Below are positions 36,873 through 45,409 of a stretch of DNA of 64,000 nucleotides, piece by piece. The stretch comes from Enterococcus dongliensis. GTDB lineage: Bacteria > Bacillota > Bacilli > Lactobacillales > Enterococcaceae. Both the position numbers and the translations under genes were made by a program. The stretch is taken from positions 1 to 64,000 of the forward strand of contig NZ_BJDQ01000011.1 in NCBI RefSeq assembly GCF_005405225.1, given 5' to 3'. The notes under the pieces are model-generated. The model was given only the letters and a program-made list of their open reading frames with translations, had not been told where the DNA came from and did no database searches. Within the stretch, counting starts at the first letter, position 1, and each line of letters opens with the position of its first letter.

Positions 36873-38060
36873 ATGTTTCAAATCAAAACATTCAACGCGA
36901 TCGCTCCTGAAGGAATGGCGCGTTTTGATCAAGAAAATTATCGTATCAACGAAAGTGAAGAGCCAGACGGTATTATTTTGCGAAGTCAAAAATTACATGA
37001 TTATGATTTCCCTAAATCTGTCTTAGGAATCGCCCGTGCCGGTGCTGGCACGAATAATATTCCAGTCAAAAAATGTACAGAAAAAGGAATCGTCGTTTTC
37101 AATACACCCGGAGCGAACGCTAATGCCGTTAAAGAATTAGTAATCGCCAGTTTGTTGTTATCTGTTCGACCAATGGTCCAAGGAATCAGCTGGGTACAAA
37201 CATTAACTGGTACAAATGTTGACGAACAAGCAGAAGCTCAAAAAGCACAATTTGCTGGAACAGAACTAGAAGGAAAAAAATTGGGTGTGATTGGATTAGG
37301 TTCAATCGGTGCGATGGTAGCAAATGATGCATATCGTCTTGGAATGGAAGTCACCGGTTATGATCCATACGTTTCAGTAGATACTGCTTGGAGTATCTCT
37401 CGACGAGTAAAACGCGCAAAGGATCTGAAAGAAGTTTTAACAAACTGTGATTTTGTAACGATACATGTGCCCTTAACTGATCAGACTCGCCATTTGATCA
37501 GCACAGAAGAATTATTATTAATGAAAAAAACAGCACGACTAATGAACTTTGCTCGTGGTGAGATCGTTGATACAGCAGCAGTTGTTAAGGCTGTAAACGA
37601 AGATCGCATTGCTGGGTTTACGACTGATTTTGCTGAGGAAAAATTACTTCACAATGACAAAATCACAGTCTTGCCACATTTAGGTGCTTCAACTGAAGAA
37701 GCTGAAGTCAATTGTGCTAAAATGGCCGCTCGTGGCTTAAAACGCTTCTTAGAAACCGGAGTTATCAAACGTTCAGTGAATTTTCCTAATGTTGAAATGG
37801 CTTTTGAATCGCCTTATCGAATCACGATTATCAATCATAATATTCCCAATATGTTAGGATTGATTGCTTCTGAGATTGCTACTTTAAAAGTCAATATTGA
37901 TAATATGGTGAATCGAGGGCAAGATGATTATGCGTATACGTTAGTAGATATTGCAGAAACTGATCCTGAAAAAATCGCAGCAATTGCTGAAAAATTAGCT
38001 GAAAATGAAGGAATTATTCGGGTTCGAGTGATCAAACGAGATGAGGAGAGTGAATTTTAA
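36873..38060 (+). CDS. serA: D-3-phosphoglycerate dehydrogenase
   Basis: NAD-dependent first step of serine synthesis. RAGAGTNNIP substrate region at about 54-63, Rossmann motif GVIGLGSIGAMVAN, HVPLTDQT, NFARGEIVD with catalytic Arg, and LPHLGASTEEAE with catalytic His. A C-terminal ACT-like domain (about 317-395, ITIINHNIPNMLGLIASEIA) should give feedback control by serine. 395 residues. The ATG directly abuts the serC stop, with GGAGG inside the end of serC. Confidence 0.95.
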   Translation: MFQIKTFNAIAPEGMARFDQENYRINESEEPDGIILRSQKLHDYDFPKSVLGIARAGAGTNNIPVKKCTEKGIVVFNTPGANANAVKELVIASLLLSVRPMVQGISWVQTLTGTNVDEQAEAQKAQFAGTELEGKKLGVIGLGSIGAMVANDAYRLGMEVTGYDPYVSVDTAWSISRRVKRAKDLKEVLTNCDFVTIHVPLTDQTRHLISTEELLLMKKTARLMNFARGEIVDTAAVVKAVNEDRIAGFTTDFAEEKLLHNDKITVLPHLGASTEEAEVNCAKMAARGLKRFLETGVIKRSVNFPNVEMAFESPYRITIINHNIPNMLGLIASEIATLKVNIDNMVNRGQDDYAYTLVDIAETDPEKIAAIAEKLAENEGIIRVRVIKRDEESEF

Positions 38061-39286
38061 TGGTTCAAGTACATCCGTTTAAAAGTATTCGCCCGAAAGC
38101 AGAATTAGCAGATAAAGTTGCGGCCTTGCCCTATGATGTGGTGAATTCGCAAGAAGCACGCGATCTAGCGGCAGCTAATCCTTACAGCTATTTTCATATC
38201 GACAAAGCAGAAATCGATTTACCTACAGACCTTTCTCCGTATGATGAAAAGGTCTACCAACAAGCGGCAGAAAATTTAGCGGCATTTTTAGAAAAAGGCT
38301 GGCTATTTAAAGAAACAGAAGCCTGTTTTTATTTGTATGAACTAGTGATGGCAGGGCGCAGTCAAACTGGAATTGTTGCTTGCACGTCAATTAGTGATTA
38401 CATTGATGAAAAGATTAAAAAGCACGAATTTACTCGTCATGAAAAAGAGATTGATCGGATGAACCATATCCGAACTTGTGATGCAAATACTAGTCCGATT
38501 TTCTTAAGCTATCGTCCACAGACTGCGATTCAGACAACGATTAAAAAATGGCAGAAAGATCATGTCCCTGTTTATGATTTTGTTAGTTACCATGAAGTGA
38601 CTCATCGTGTGTGGGTGATTGATCAAGCTGATACAATTGAAGAACTGACTAATCTGTTCACTGAAGTAGATGCTTTATACATTGCTGATGGGCACCATCG
38701 AACCGAGTCTGCGGTAAAGATTGGTTTAGAAAAAAGACAAACTGGTAAACAAAATCCTGAGACAGAACAATTTTTATCGATTATTTTTCCTGAAGATGAA
38801 TTGGCAATCTGGGAATACAATCGTGTCTTGAAGACAACTCCGCCAGCTGATTTTATGGCTCGTTTAGCTGAAAATTATCAAGTGACTAAAACAGACTTGA
38901 AAAAACCAGCAAAAGCCGGTGATTGCCAGTTGTACGATGGCTCGGCTTGGTACACAATGAGGATCAAACCAGAGAAAGTCCCCAATGATCCGGTGGAAAA
39001 ACTAGATGTCGCACTACTCCAAAAGTTCGTACTAGAAGATATTTTTGGAATCGATGATATTCGGACAGATAAACGGATTGATTTTGTCGGAGGAATCCGC
39101 GGCACAACTGAACTAGAAAAATTAGTAGATTCTGGTGAATGGAAATTAGCTTTTTCCATGTATCCGACGCAGATGACCGATTTGTTAGATGTTGCGGATG
39201 CTAAAAAAATCATGCCGCCAAAATCAACATGGTTTGAACCAAAACTGTTGAGTGGGTTATTTTTACATGATTTGGAAACAAAATAA
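38060..39286 (+). CDS. DUF1015-family protein, serine-pathway neighbour
   Basis: Cytosolic protein of 408 residues of the DUF1015 family. Conserved features: ALPYDVVNSQEA near the start, KKHEFTRHEKEIDR at about 120-134 and IADGHHRTESA at about 208-218. The ATG shares a base with the serA stop, so it is tightly coupled to serC-serA. DGHHR resembles the nucleotide-binding motif of ParB/Srx-fold free-serine kinases, and no serB phosphatase is present; a role in the phosphoserine-serine step is attractive but unproven. Confidence 0.82.
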   Translation: MVQVHPFKSIRPKAELADKVAALPYDVVNSQEARDLAAANPYSYFHIDKAEIDLPTDLSPYDEKVYQQAAENLAAFLEKGWLFKETEACFYLYELVMAGRSQTGIVACTSISDYIDEKIKKHEFTRHEKEIDRMNHIRTCDANTSPIFLSYRPQTAIQTTIKKWQKDHVPVYDFVSYHEVTHRVWVIDQADTIEELTNLFTEVDALYIADGHHRTESAVKIGLEKRQTGKQNPETEQFLSIIFPEDELAIWEYNRVLKTTPPADFMARLAENYQVTKTDLKKPAKAGDCQLYDGSAWYTMRIKPEKVPNDPVEKLDVALLQKFVLEDIFGIDDIRTDKRIDFVGGIRGTTELEKLVDSGEWKLAFSMYPTQMTDLLDVADAKKIMPPKSTWFEPKLLSGLFLHDLETK

Positions 39287-39290
39287 AGAG

Positions 39291-39318
39291 ACTGCGGCAA
39301 ATTTGTCGCAGTTTTTTT
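39291..39318 (+). terminator. Terminator of the ser operon
   Basis: ACTGCGGCAAATTTGTCGCAGT self-pairs with one G-T pair, then seven T. Confidence 0.88.
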
Positions 39319-39398
39319 AATTTATAAGTTTGTGAATGTAACGCTCTTGGTATCTTTGACGGTAGTGATTTGAGCACGATCAACCTATTTCCTACCCT

Positions 39399-39448
39399 CA
39401 GTTTCGATCCATTAAATTTCTTCGTCAGTTTCAGTTTTTATCCATTAG
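39399..39448. repeat. 17-base direct repeat, period 33, upstream of metC-like gene
   Basis: CAGTTTCGATCCATTAA (39399) and CAGTTTTTATCCATTAG (39432) match at 14 of 17 bases, three helical turns apart. This suggests two binding sites for one regulator on the same DNA face. No downstream start lies nearby other than the lyase gene. Confidence 0.4.
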
Positions 39449-39506
39449 AAAGTCCCTAGAATTCCTGATAATAAGCTAAATTTCTTATGGGAATTTCTCC
39501 AAAAAG

Positions 39507-39520
39507 AACGAAAGCGCTTT
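39507..39520 (+). promoter_or_regulatory. Candidate cre site before metC-like gene
   Basis: The stretch CGAAAGCGCTTTAA has the AAGCGCTT core of CcpA sites, about 49 bases before the gene start. Confidence 0.45.
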
Positions 39521-39568
39521 AAATGATGGTAAGCTAAGCTTGTGAAAAACAATTAAGGAGGATCTGGG

Positions 39569-40723
39569 ATGAAAGATAAAACAAAATTAATTCATGGATA
39601 CCCTGCGTTTGATGAAGCGACCGGCGCATCTTCAATTCCGATTTATCAATGTTCGACCTTTAAGCAAGCCTCTATCAAAGATGGACAGCCTTATACATAT
39701 TCTCGTTTTGGCAATCCAACACGAACGGCGTTAGAAGAGGCTGTCGCCGCACTGGAAAATGGAAACTACGCAACAGCATTTGCTTCTGGGATGGGAGCGA
39801 TCTCAGCAGTTTTGCTGAGTTTCAATCAAGGAGACCATTTAGTTATGTGCAAAAGTATCTATGGCGGGACGTTTCAATTGGTGAATGAGGTCATGGAGCG
39901 TTTTGGAATCGAAGTGACTTTTGTCGATGAAACGAAGCTGGAAGAATGGGAACAGGCGATTCGACCAAATACTCGCGGACTCTACTTAGAAACACCATCT
40001 AATCCATTGTTGTCAGTGACCGATATTGCGGGTGTCGTCGCAATTGCAAAAGATCATCAGTTAGTAACGATGATGGATAATACATTCATGACCCCTCAAT
40101 TTCAAAAACCATTATCTCTCGGTATCGACGTCGTGATCCACAGTGCGACCAAGTTTATCAATGGTCACAGTGATGTCGTGGCTGGGCTGGTCGTGACAAA
40201 TAATGAAAAGTGGCATCAGCAAATCAAACTGCAACAAAAAGTGCTAGGCGGTATTTTAGGGGTTGAAGACTGCTGGTTAACGATGCGCGGTTTAAAAACA
40301 ATGGCCTTGCGGATGGAGCAAAGTGCTCGTAGTGCAGAAAAAATCAGCCAAATGTTAGAAGAGCATCCTGCTGTTCAACGTGTCCATTACCCAGGACTGC
40401 CAAGTCATCCCGGGTATCAAGTTCATCAACGTCAGGCTTCTTCTGGTGGTGCGGTGTTGTCATTTGAATTAGTAGATCAAGAAGCTGTCTATACTTTTGC
40501 TGAAGCACTAAAAATCCCGATTGCAGCCGTAAGTCTTGGCGGTGTAGAATCGATTTTGTCTTATCCAGTTACTATGAGTCATGCTTGTGTACCAAAAGAA
40601 GAACGAGAAAAACAAGGCGTGACTGATGGCTTGCTTCGTTTGTCTGTGGGGATTGAAGACACAGAGGATTTGATAGCTGATTTGCTTCAGGCGTTAGCTA
40701 AAGTTCAATTAACTGTGAAATAA
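39569..40723 (+). CDS. metC: Cys/Met metabolism PLP lyase (cystathionine lyase type)
   Basis: PLP-dependent trans-sulfuration enzyme of 384 residues. YSRFGNPTR, AFASGMGAISA, the Tyr loop KSIYGGT, PLP lysine K195 in HSATKFINGHSD, and SLGGVESILSYPVTMSH near the end. Beta-lyase (MetC), gamma-lyase and methionine gamma-lyase cannot be separated safely by eye, so the symbol is tentative. AGGAGG stands before the ATG. Single gene, with a cre-like site and direct repeats upstream. Confidence 0.85.
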   Translation: MKDKTKLIHGYPAFDEATGASSIPIYQCSTFKQASIKDGQPYTYSRFGNPTRTALEEAVAALENGNYATAFASGMGAISAVLLSFNQGDHLVMCKSIYGGTFQLVNEVMERFGIEVTFVDETKLEEWEQAIRPNTRGLYLETPSNPLLSVTDIAGVVAIAKDHQLVTMMDNTFMTPQFQKPLSLGIDVVIHSATKFINGHSDVVAGLVVTNNEKWHQQIKLQQKVLGGILGVEDCWLTMRGLKTMALRMEQSARSAEKISQMLEEHPAVQRVHYPGLPSHPGYQVHQRQASSGGAVLSFELVDQEAVYTFAEALKIPIAAVSLGGVESILSYPVTMSHACVPKEEREKQGVTDGLLRLSVGIEDTEDLIADLLQALAKVQLTVK

Positions 40724-40895
40724 GCACGTTGGATTTTTTCAACGTGTTTTTTTTGTTAACAAATTAGTATTAAGAAAATCAAGTACGGAAGATTACCAAA
40801 GAATAGACAGCTGCTTTCTTTTTTTTGGAAAAACTAATACCGTAAAATGAACGAGTTCGGTATAATGGAGGCATCTCTTAGAGGAAGTGACCATC

Positions 40896-41354
40896 ATGAT
40901 CGAAAATTTATTGCGTCCAGAAGTACTGTTTTCAAATGCGCTTGTTTGTTTAGTTACTTTTTTACTGACTCGCTGGGCGCTTAAGCGAAAAAAGGCGCCC
41001 CAACAGACAGAAGCAGTCGTTCAAATCCCAAAACAAACAAAGGACGGACAGGCTGTACTGGAAACATCTTTAACTACTCTGCAATCGTACAAAAACAATC
41101 TCAATAAGTATGGCTATACTTATTTTCAAGAGACGACACCGATTGTGATTCAACAATTACAAGCCGAAGCCGATAGTTTAATTCCAGGAAACACCAACCA
41201 AATAATTATTGAACTATTGCAGAATAATTATGAAAAACTAGCTGCTTTTCAGCAAGAAGAAGTGATAGATACTAAAAAACAAGAACTAGAAGTATTGAAT
41301 CACGTCAATAAAACAATTATTATTTGGCGAAATTTGCTAAAAGAAAGTCGGTGA
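40896..41354 (+). CDS. Membrane-anchored hypothetical protein
   Basis: I do not recognise this 152-residue protein. One hydrophobic helix (about 8-25, NALVCLVTFLLTRWAL) followed by KRKK predicts an N-terminal anchor with the rest in the cytosol. The remainder is hydrophilic and helical with conserved-looking aromatic residues (NLNKYGYTYFQET). ATG 40896 follows AGAGGAAG by about eight bases; GTG 40887 is too close. It overlaps the YbaK-like gene by four bases (GTGA), so the two are coupled. Confidence 0.6.
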   Translation: MIENLLRPEVLFSNALVCLVTFLLTRWALKRKKAPQQTEAVVQIPKQTKDGQAVLETSLTTLQSYKNNLNKYGYTYFQETTPIVIQQLQAEADSLIPGNTNQIIIELLQNNYEKLAAFQQEEVIDTKKQELEVLNHVNKTIIIWRNLLKESR

Positions 41355-41866
41355 TTAAAATTTCGAAAGCAACTGAGACAGAGGTCTATCAATTATTAGA
41401 AAAATGGCAGATTTCTTATGAACGAGTGGTTCATCGGGCAGTATTTACAGTAGCAGAGATTGATTTTTCAATTGCTGGCAGTGACGTGAAAAACCTATTA
41501 CTGAAAAGTAAGAAGACGAAGAACTATTACTTTGTGATTTGTCCAGGTGAAAAACGAGTAGCTATTAAAGCTCTGGCAGATTTATTAAACGAGCGTCACT
41601 TATCCTTTGCTTCAGAAGCAGAACTTTTTGAGTTGCTTGGGTTAGAAAAAGGTTCAGTGACACCATTAGCTTTGCCTCATGATTCAGCACGTCAAATCAA
41701 TTTAATCATTGACACAGCCATCGATCAAACAAAAAAGATTGGGTTTCATCCGAATATCAATACAGCAACAGTCGTGATTTCATTTGATGATTTTAAACGA
41801 TTTTTAGCGAACCTAACTATTGAACCAATGTATTTGGCCATTCCAGAAAAACCGCTCGAAGCATAA
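41351..41866 (+). CDS. YbaK/ProX-type aminoacyl-tRNA editing protein
   Basis: Cytosolic protein of 171 residues resembling YbaK/ProX trans-editing deacylases that clear mischarged tRNA. The family course is visible: HRAVFTVAEIDF, the KNLLLKSKKTKNYYFVICPGEKR block with the conserved lysine, GLEKGSVTPLALPHD with the GxVTP loop, and NTATVVISFDDFKRFL at the end. GTG 41351 overlaps the preceding stop, the natural coupled start. The amino acid removed (Ala from tRNA-Pro in ProX types) is inference. Confidence 0.85.
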   Translation: MIKISKATETEVYQLLEKWQISYERVVHRAVFTVAEIDFSIAGSDVKNLLLKSKKTKNYYFVICPGEKRVAIKALADLLNERHLSFASEAELFELLGLEKGSVTPLALPHDSARQINLIIDTAIDQTKKIGFHPNINTATVVISFDDFKRFLANLTIEPMYLAIPEKPLEA

Positions 41867-41883
41867 GCCTCGAGCGGTTTTTT
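41851..41883. terminator. Bidirectional terminator overlapping the YbaK-like stop
   Basis: ACCGCTCGA/TCGAGCGGT with the stop codon in the loop and T-runs on both strands. Confidence 0.88.
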
Positions 41884-41887
41884 GGTA

Positions 41888-43618
41888 TCAATGTAGATGC
41901 AAGCGGCGCCGAATACTGTCAACTTTTGAGCCTAGTAATTTATCAGCCATTCGTGTTTTTAAGGCTAAAATCATATAAGTCAGCCCGCCGGATGCAGCGA
42001 CAATCAAAATAATAATCATAGATTGCATTTTCGAATCTGAGCTTAAGATCATTTCACAACCTAATTTGACTATAAAAGCTACAGCCCCCATGACAAGCGA
42101 CATCATAGTGACTTTTGCGATCGACGCAAAAGTTTGCCTAAATGGAAACTGTGATAAGACATGGATTCGATCCAATAAAAACATGTTGGCCACTAACAAT
42201 CCAATAAAAGTCGCGATTAACGGACCGTAGGCTTTGAACATAAAGATCAATGGAAATTGCGTCAATACTTTCACTAGCACACCAATTCCTAAAAAAGAAA
42301 CAGCTTGCATGTTTCCATCTAAACCTTGCAACATTGTCGAACAAACCATAAGTAAGCCCATCATGACTCCTACTACACAAGATGCTGCCAATAACTCTGC
42401 CCCAAGAGGATTGGGACGATAGAACAAAGTGTTTAGTGGATAAGCTAGAACGATCATTCCAACTGTTGCGGGCATCATAACAAAGAACAGTAATTGGATA
42501 TTATTTGTCACTAATTTTGCTAATCCTTTTTGGTCTTTTTTTGTGAACCGTTCTGTGATTAGTGGGAGTCCCGCAGTTGCCATCGCTGTACCAAGAGCGA
42601 TGACTACCATAGTCAATTTATCTGGATTGGCAGAAATCAAAGCGAATAATTCTGCATTTTTTGCAGCAGAATAATCTGTCACAAGCGACATGATTTTTTC
42701 AAAAGAATATTGATCGATCAGTTTAAAAATACTGATGCCGCTACCTACGATAATGAAGGGGATTGCTTGGGCAATCATTTGTAAAACAAGCTGGCGCCCA
42801 GAAAACGTAATTTGATTGTTACTTTCTTTGACCAATTCCCTAAATGCGGAGCGTTCCTTGAAGAGGGAGAATAGTAAGACTGCCATGGCAAAAGCAACTC
42901 CGATAAAAGCCGCAAAGGTTGAATAGACGACTGCGGTCTTATAGCTGCCATTGTTGATACGCATAATAATGAAAGCCGACGCTAGCATATAGCAGACGCG
43001 TGCAATTTGCTCGACAATCTGTGAAATCGCATAAGGTTTCATGTTATTGTTTCCTTGGAAAAATCCGCGGATGACGCTCATCGCTGGGAAAATCAATAAC
43101 ACAACACTCAAGGAACGCATAACAGGTACGAGGTCTGGATTTCCTTGAGATAAATACGGAGCGCCTAAAAACATGACTCCTGCAAAAAGGATTCCTCCAA
43201 TAGTCATTAGTCGCATCGTATAGAACAATAATTTCTTACTTAACCCATATTCATTCATTGAATTATAACGAGCAGTTTGTTTGGCGACTGCAGCCGGGAT
43301 CCCAGCTGTTGAAATCATCAAAAATAAGGCATAGACATTGTAACCTTTTGTATATAAATAGTTGGCTGCTTCACCATGAGGCTGCATCCACATATACCAA
43401 GGAATAACGTAGACTGCTCCTAATAATCGCGAAAAAATATTGCCGACAGTCAACCAGGCGGTACTTTGTACCATTTTTTCTTGCGTACTTTGTGTTTTTG
43501 GTACTGCCGCGGCTGTTTCTTTCTGTTTTTTTAAGGGTGGTGCAACCGCTTGGGCATGGTAACGAGCCATGCGTGAAGGAGTATCGGACAACTCATTTTC
43601 GTGTCTAATCTTAGTCAT
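41888..43618 (-). CDS. Lipid-linked oligosaccharide flippase (MOP/MurJ-like)
   Basis: Integral membrane protein of about 577 residues with about 14 hydrophobic helices, MOP superfamily. A hydrophilic N-terminal cytosolic segment of about 45 residues (with KKQKETAA) precedes the first helix. YVIPWYMWM, STAGIPAAVAKQTARYN and FFQGNNNMKPYAISQIVEQ are typical of SpoVB/MurJ-type polysaccharide transporters. It could flip lipid II or a wall polysaccharide precursor. ATG 43618 is preferred over the in-frame TTG 43627. Monocistronic. Confidence 0.85.
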   Translation of the reverse strand: MTKIRHENELSDTPSRMARYHAQAVAPPLKKQKETAAAVPKTQSTQEKMVQSTAWLTVGNIFSRLLGAVYVIPWYMWMQPHGEAANYLYTKGYNVYALFLMISTAGIPAAVAKQTARYNSMNEYGLSKKLLFYTMRLMTIGGILFAGVMFLGAPYLSQGNPDLVPVMRSLSVVLLIFPAMSVIRGFFQGNNNMKPYAISQIVEQIARVCYMLASAFIIMRINNGSYKTAVVYSTFAAFIGVAFAMAVLLFSLFKERSAFRELVKESNNQITFSGRQLVLQMIAQAIPFIIVGSGISIFKLIDQYSFEKIMSLVTDYSAAKNAELFALISANPDKLTMVVIALGTAMATAGLPLITERFTKKDQKGLAKLVTNNIQLLFFVMMPATVGMIVLAYPLNTLFYRPNPLGAELLAASCVVGVMMGLLMVCSTMLQGLDGNMQAVSFLGIGVLVKVLTQFPLIFMFKAYGPLIATFIGLLVANMFLLDRIHVLSQFPFRQTFASIAKVTMMSLVMGAVAFIVKLGCEMILSSDSKMQSMIIILIVAASGGLTYMILALKTRMADKLLGSKVDSIRRRLHLH

Positions 43619-43695
43619 ATAAACCAACTTTCTACAACAGTATCCTCCATATTTTACCTGTTCTTGCTAACACTTACAATCCTGTCTGATGATCT

Positions 43696-44391
43696 TTAAG
43701 ATTTAGGTAAAAAAGGAATGATATGATCAGCTAGGCTTTCTATGTTCCGTGTTTGGATGTAGACAGTGCCGCGGCCATGAAATTCATTGACGACGCCTTC
43801 ACCAGTTTTGAAACCAAAGGTCCCGGAAGCTACTTTGATTTGATAATCTAATGAGCTGCTCCAAGCAATCACGTGTTGGTTGTCGATAGTGACTGGTTGA
43901 CTGCCATCAAGTTCAATTTTTTCAATATCACCAAAAGCCGAAACCAAAATCTGGCCATTTCCTGATGTTTCCATGATAAATAAGCCGCCGGTTCCGCCTA
44001 ATAAGGCTCCGGAAAGTTTTTGACGCTTCATTTGGAAATTTACTTGTTCTTCACTGGCAAGAAAAGCGCCAGTGTTCAAGCACCAGTTTTCAGCAGCAAT
44101 GTCTAGCGGAAATATTTTTCCAGGGACAGCAGGTGCAATAGCAATCATAGCATTGTCTGTATGCGCGGTAGCCGTGCTGATAAAAAAGCTCTCGCCACTA
44201 GTTACAGAACGACCCAAAGCACTCAATGCACCACCGAGTCCTTTTTTGCCATTTGAGTTCATATGTCCTTCTAATTCAATCTCACCGACTTGATAAACCA
44301 TAGCTCCTGGTTCGATTCGTAATTTCTCCTCTTGTTTTAGATAAATCTTTGCAATCGGTGCAAAGGTACTGTCTGATAATTCATATTTCAT
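43696..44391 (-). CDS. AIM24/TIGR00266-family protein
   Basis: Beta-rich protein of about 232 residues of the TIGR00266/AIM24 family, whose biochemical role is unknown. Seen here: LRIEPGAMVYQVG, the Gly-rich GLGGALSALGRSVTSGESFFIS loop, GGLFIMETSGNGQILVSAFG, and GTFGFKTGEGVVNEFHGRGTVYIQTRN. No signal peptide. ATG 44391 with GAGAGGAG eight bases upstream is chosen over the first ATG. Confidence 0.85.
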   Translation of the reverse strand: MKYELSDSTFAPIAKIYLKQEEKLRIEPGAMVYQVGEIELEGHMNSNGKKGLGGALSALGRSVTSGESFFISTATAHTDNAMIAIAPAVPGKIFPLDIAAENWCLNTGAFLASEEQVNFQMKRQKLSGALLGGTGGLFIMETSGNGQILVSAFGDIEKIELDGSQPVTIDNQHVIAWSSSLDYQIKVASGTFGFKTGEGVVNEFHGRGTVYIQTRNIESLADHIIPFLPKS

Positions 44392-44495
44392 AAGTAAGAC
44401 TCCTCTCAAATTCATCTGTTAAATTATACCATTTTTCCTATCTTTTCTGTGAATTTTTGTTAGGATTGTTAAAGGGAAGTAGGGAGGAAAAAAGT

Positions 44496-45275
44496 ATGAA
44501 AATTTTAGCTTTTGAACATGTTCAACTTATTCGTCAACAAACTGTACTCTTACAAGATATCAATTGGCATATCAACTCTGGTGAAGACTGGGCAATCTTA
44601 GGATTAAATGGTGCCGGCAAGAGTTTGATGTTAAATATGATCTCAGGAAATTTATGGCCGTCAAAAGGGCGTCTCACTGTTTTAGGGGAAGTGTTCGGAG
44701 AAACGTCTATTCCTGACTTAACAAAACGAATCGGCTGGGTAAGTCAATCTTTACAAGAAAAAATCCATCGTGAAGAACAGTCTGAATATATCGTTTTATC
44801 AGGGAAATTTGCTAGTATCGGTATCTATCAAATGTATTCAGAAACCGAATTAGCCGAAGCCAAACAACTTTTATGTTCACTTGGTGCAGAGAAATTAATT
44901 GGAAAAACTTTTCAAATTCTATCTCAAGGAGAAAAACAGATTGTTCTGATTGCTCGTGCATTGATGGCAAAACCAGAATTATTGATTTTAGATGAACCAT
45001 GTAATGGAATGGATCTGTTTGCCAGAGAAGACTTGTTGGCACGTATCCAGAAAATGAAACAAGCTGCGGACGCGCCTAGCTTGTTATATGTGACACATCA
45101 TACGGAGGAGATTTTACCGTTTATCAATCATCTATTAATGATTCGAAAAGGGCAGGTCTTTAAACAAGGTCATCGAGAAGAGTTACTAAAAGAAAACATA
45201 TTGAATGAATTTTATCAACGACCAATTGCCATCCACAAAATGAGTGAGAATCGTTTGATGGTTATTCCTAAATAA
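44496..45275 (+). CDS. Orphan ABC transporter ATPase (YlmA-like)
   Basis: ATP-binding subunit of about 259 residues. Walker A GLNGAGKS, Q-loop VSQS, a shifted signature LSQGEKQ instead of LSGGQ, Walker B LLILDEP, and the switch histidine in VTHHTEE. No permease gene is adjacent, so its partner is elsewhere or it works alone on another target. ATG 44496 follows GGGAGG by eight bases. Confidence 0.9.
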   Translation: MKILAFEHVQLIRQQTVLLQDINWHINSGEDWAILGLNGAGKSLMLNMISGNLWPSKGRLTVLGEVFGETSIPDLTKRIGWVSQSLQEKIHREEQSEYIVLSGKFASIGIYQMYSETELAEAKQLLCSLGAEKLIGKTFQILSQGEKQIVLIARALMAKPELLILDEPCNGMDLFAREDLLARIQKMKQAADAPSLLYVTHHTEEILPFINHLLMIRKGQVFKQGHREELLKENILNEFYQRPIAIHKMSENRLMVIPK

Positions 45276-45329
45276 AAAGTTCGTGCTTTATTAAACACTA
45301 AAAAAATCGCAAAAGAAATAATATAAAAT

Positions 45330-45365
45330 AAAAAGACTGTGATGAATTCATAGTCTTTTTATTTT
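45330..45365. terminator. Bidirectional terminator
   Basis: AAAAAGACTGTGA/TTCATAGTCTTTTT stem between convergent ABC and pepF genes. Confidence 0.85.
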
Positions 45366-45409
45366 GATAGCTTGTTTAATCAGTTTTTAAATAAGATAAT
45401 TTTAAAGAA

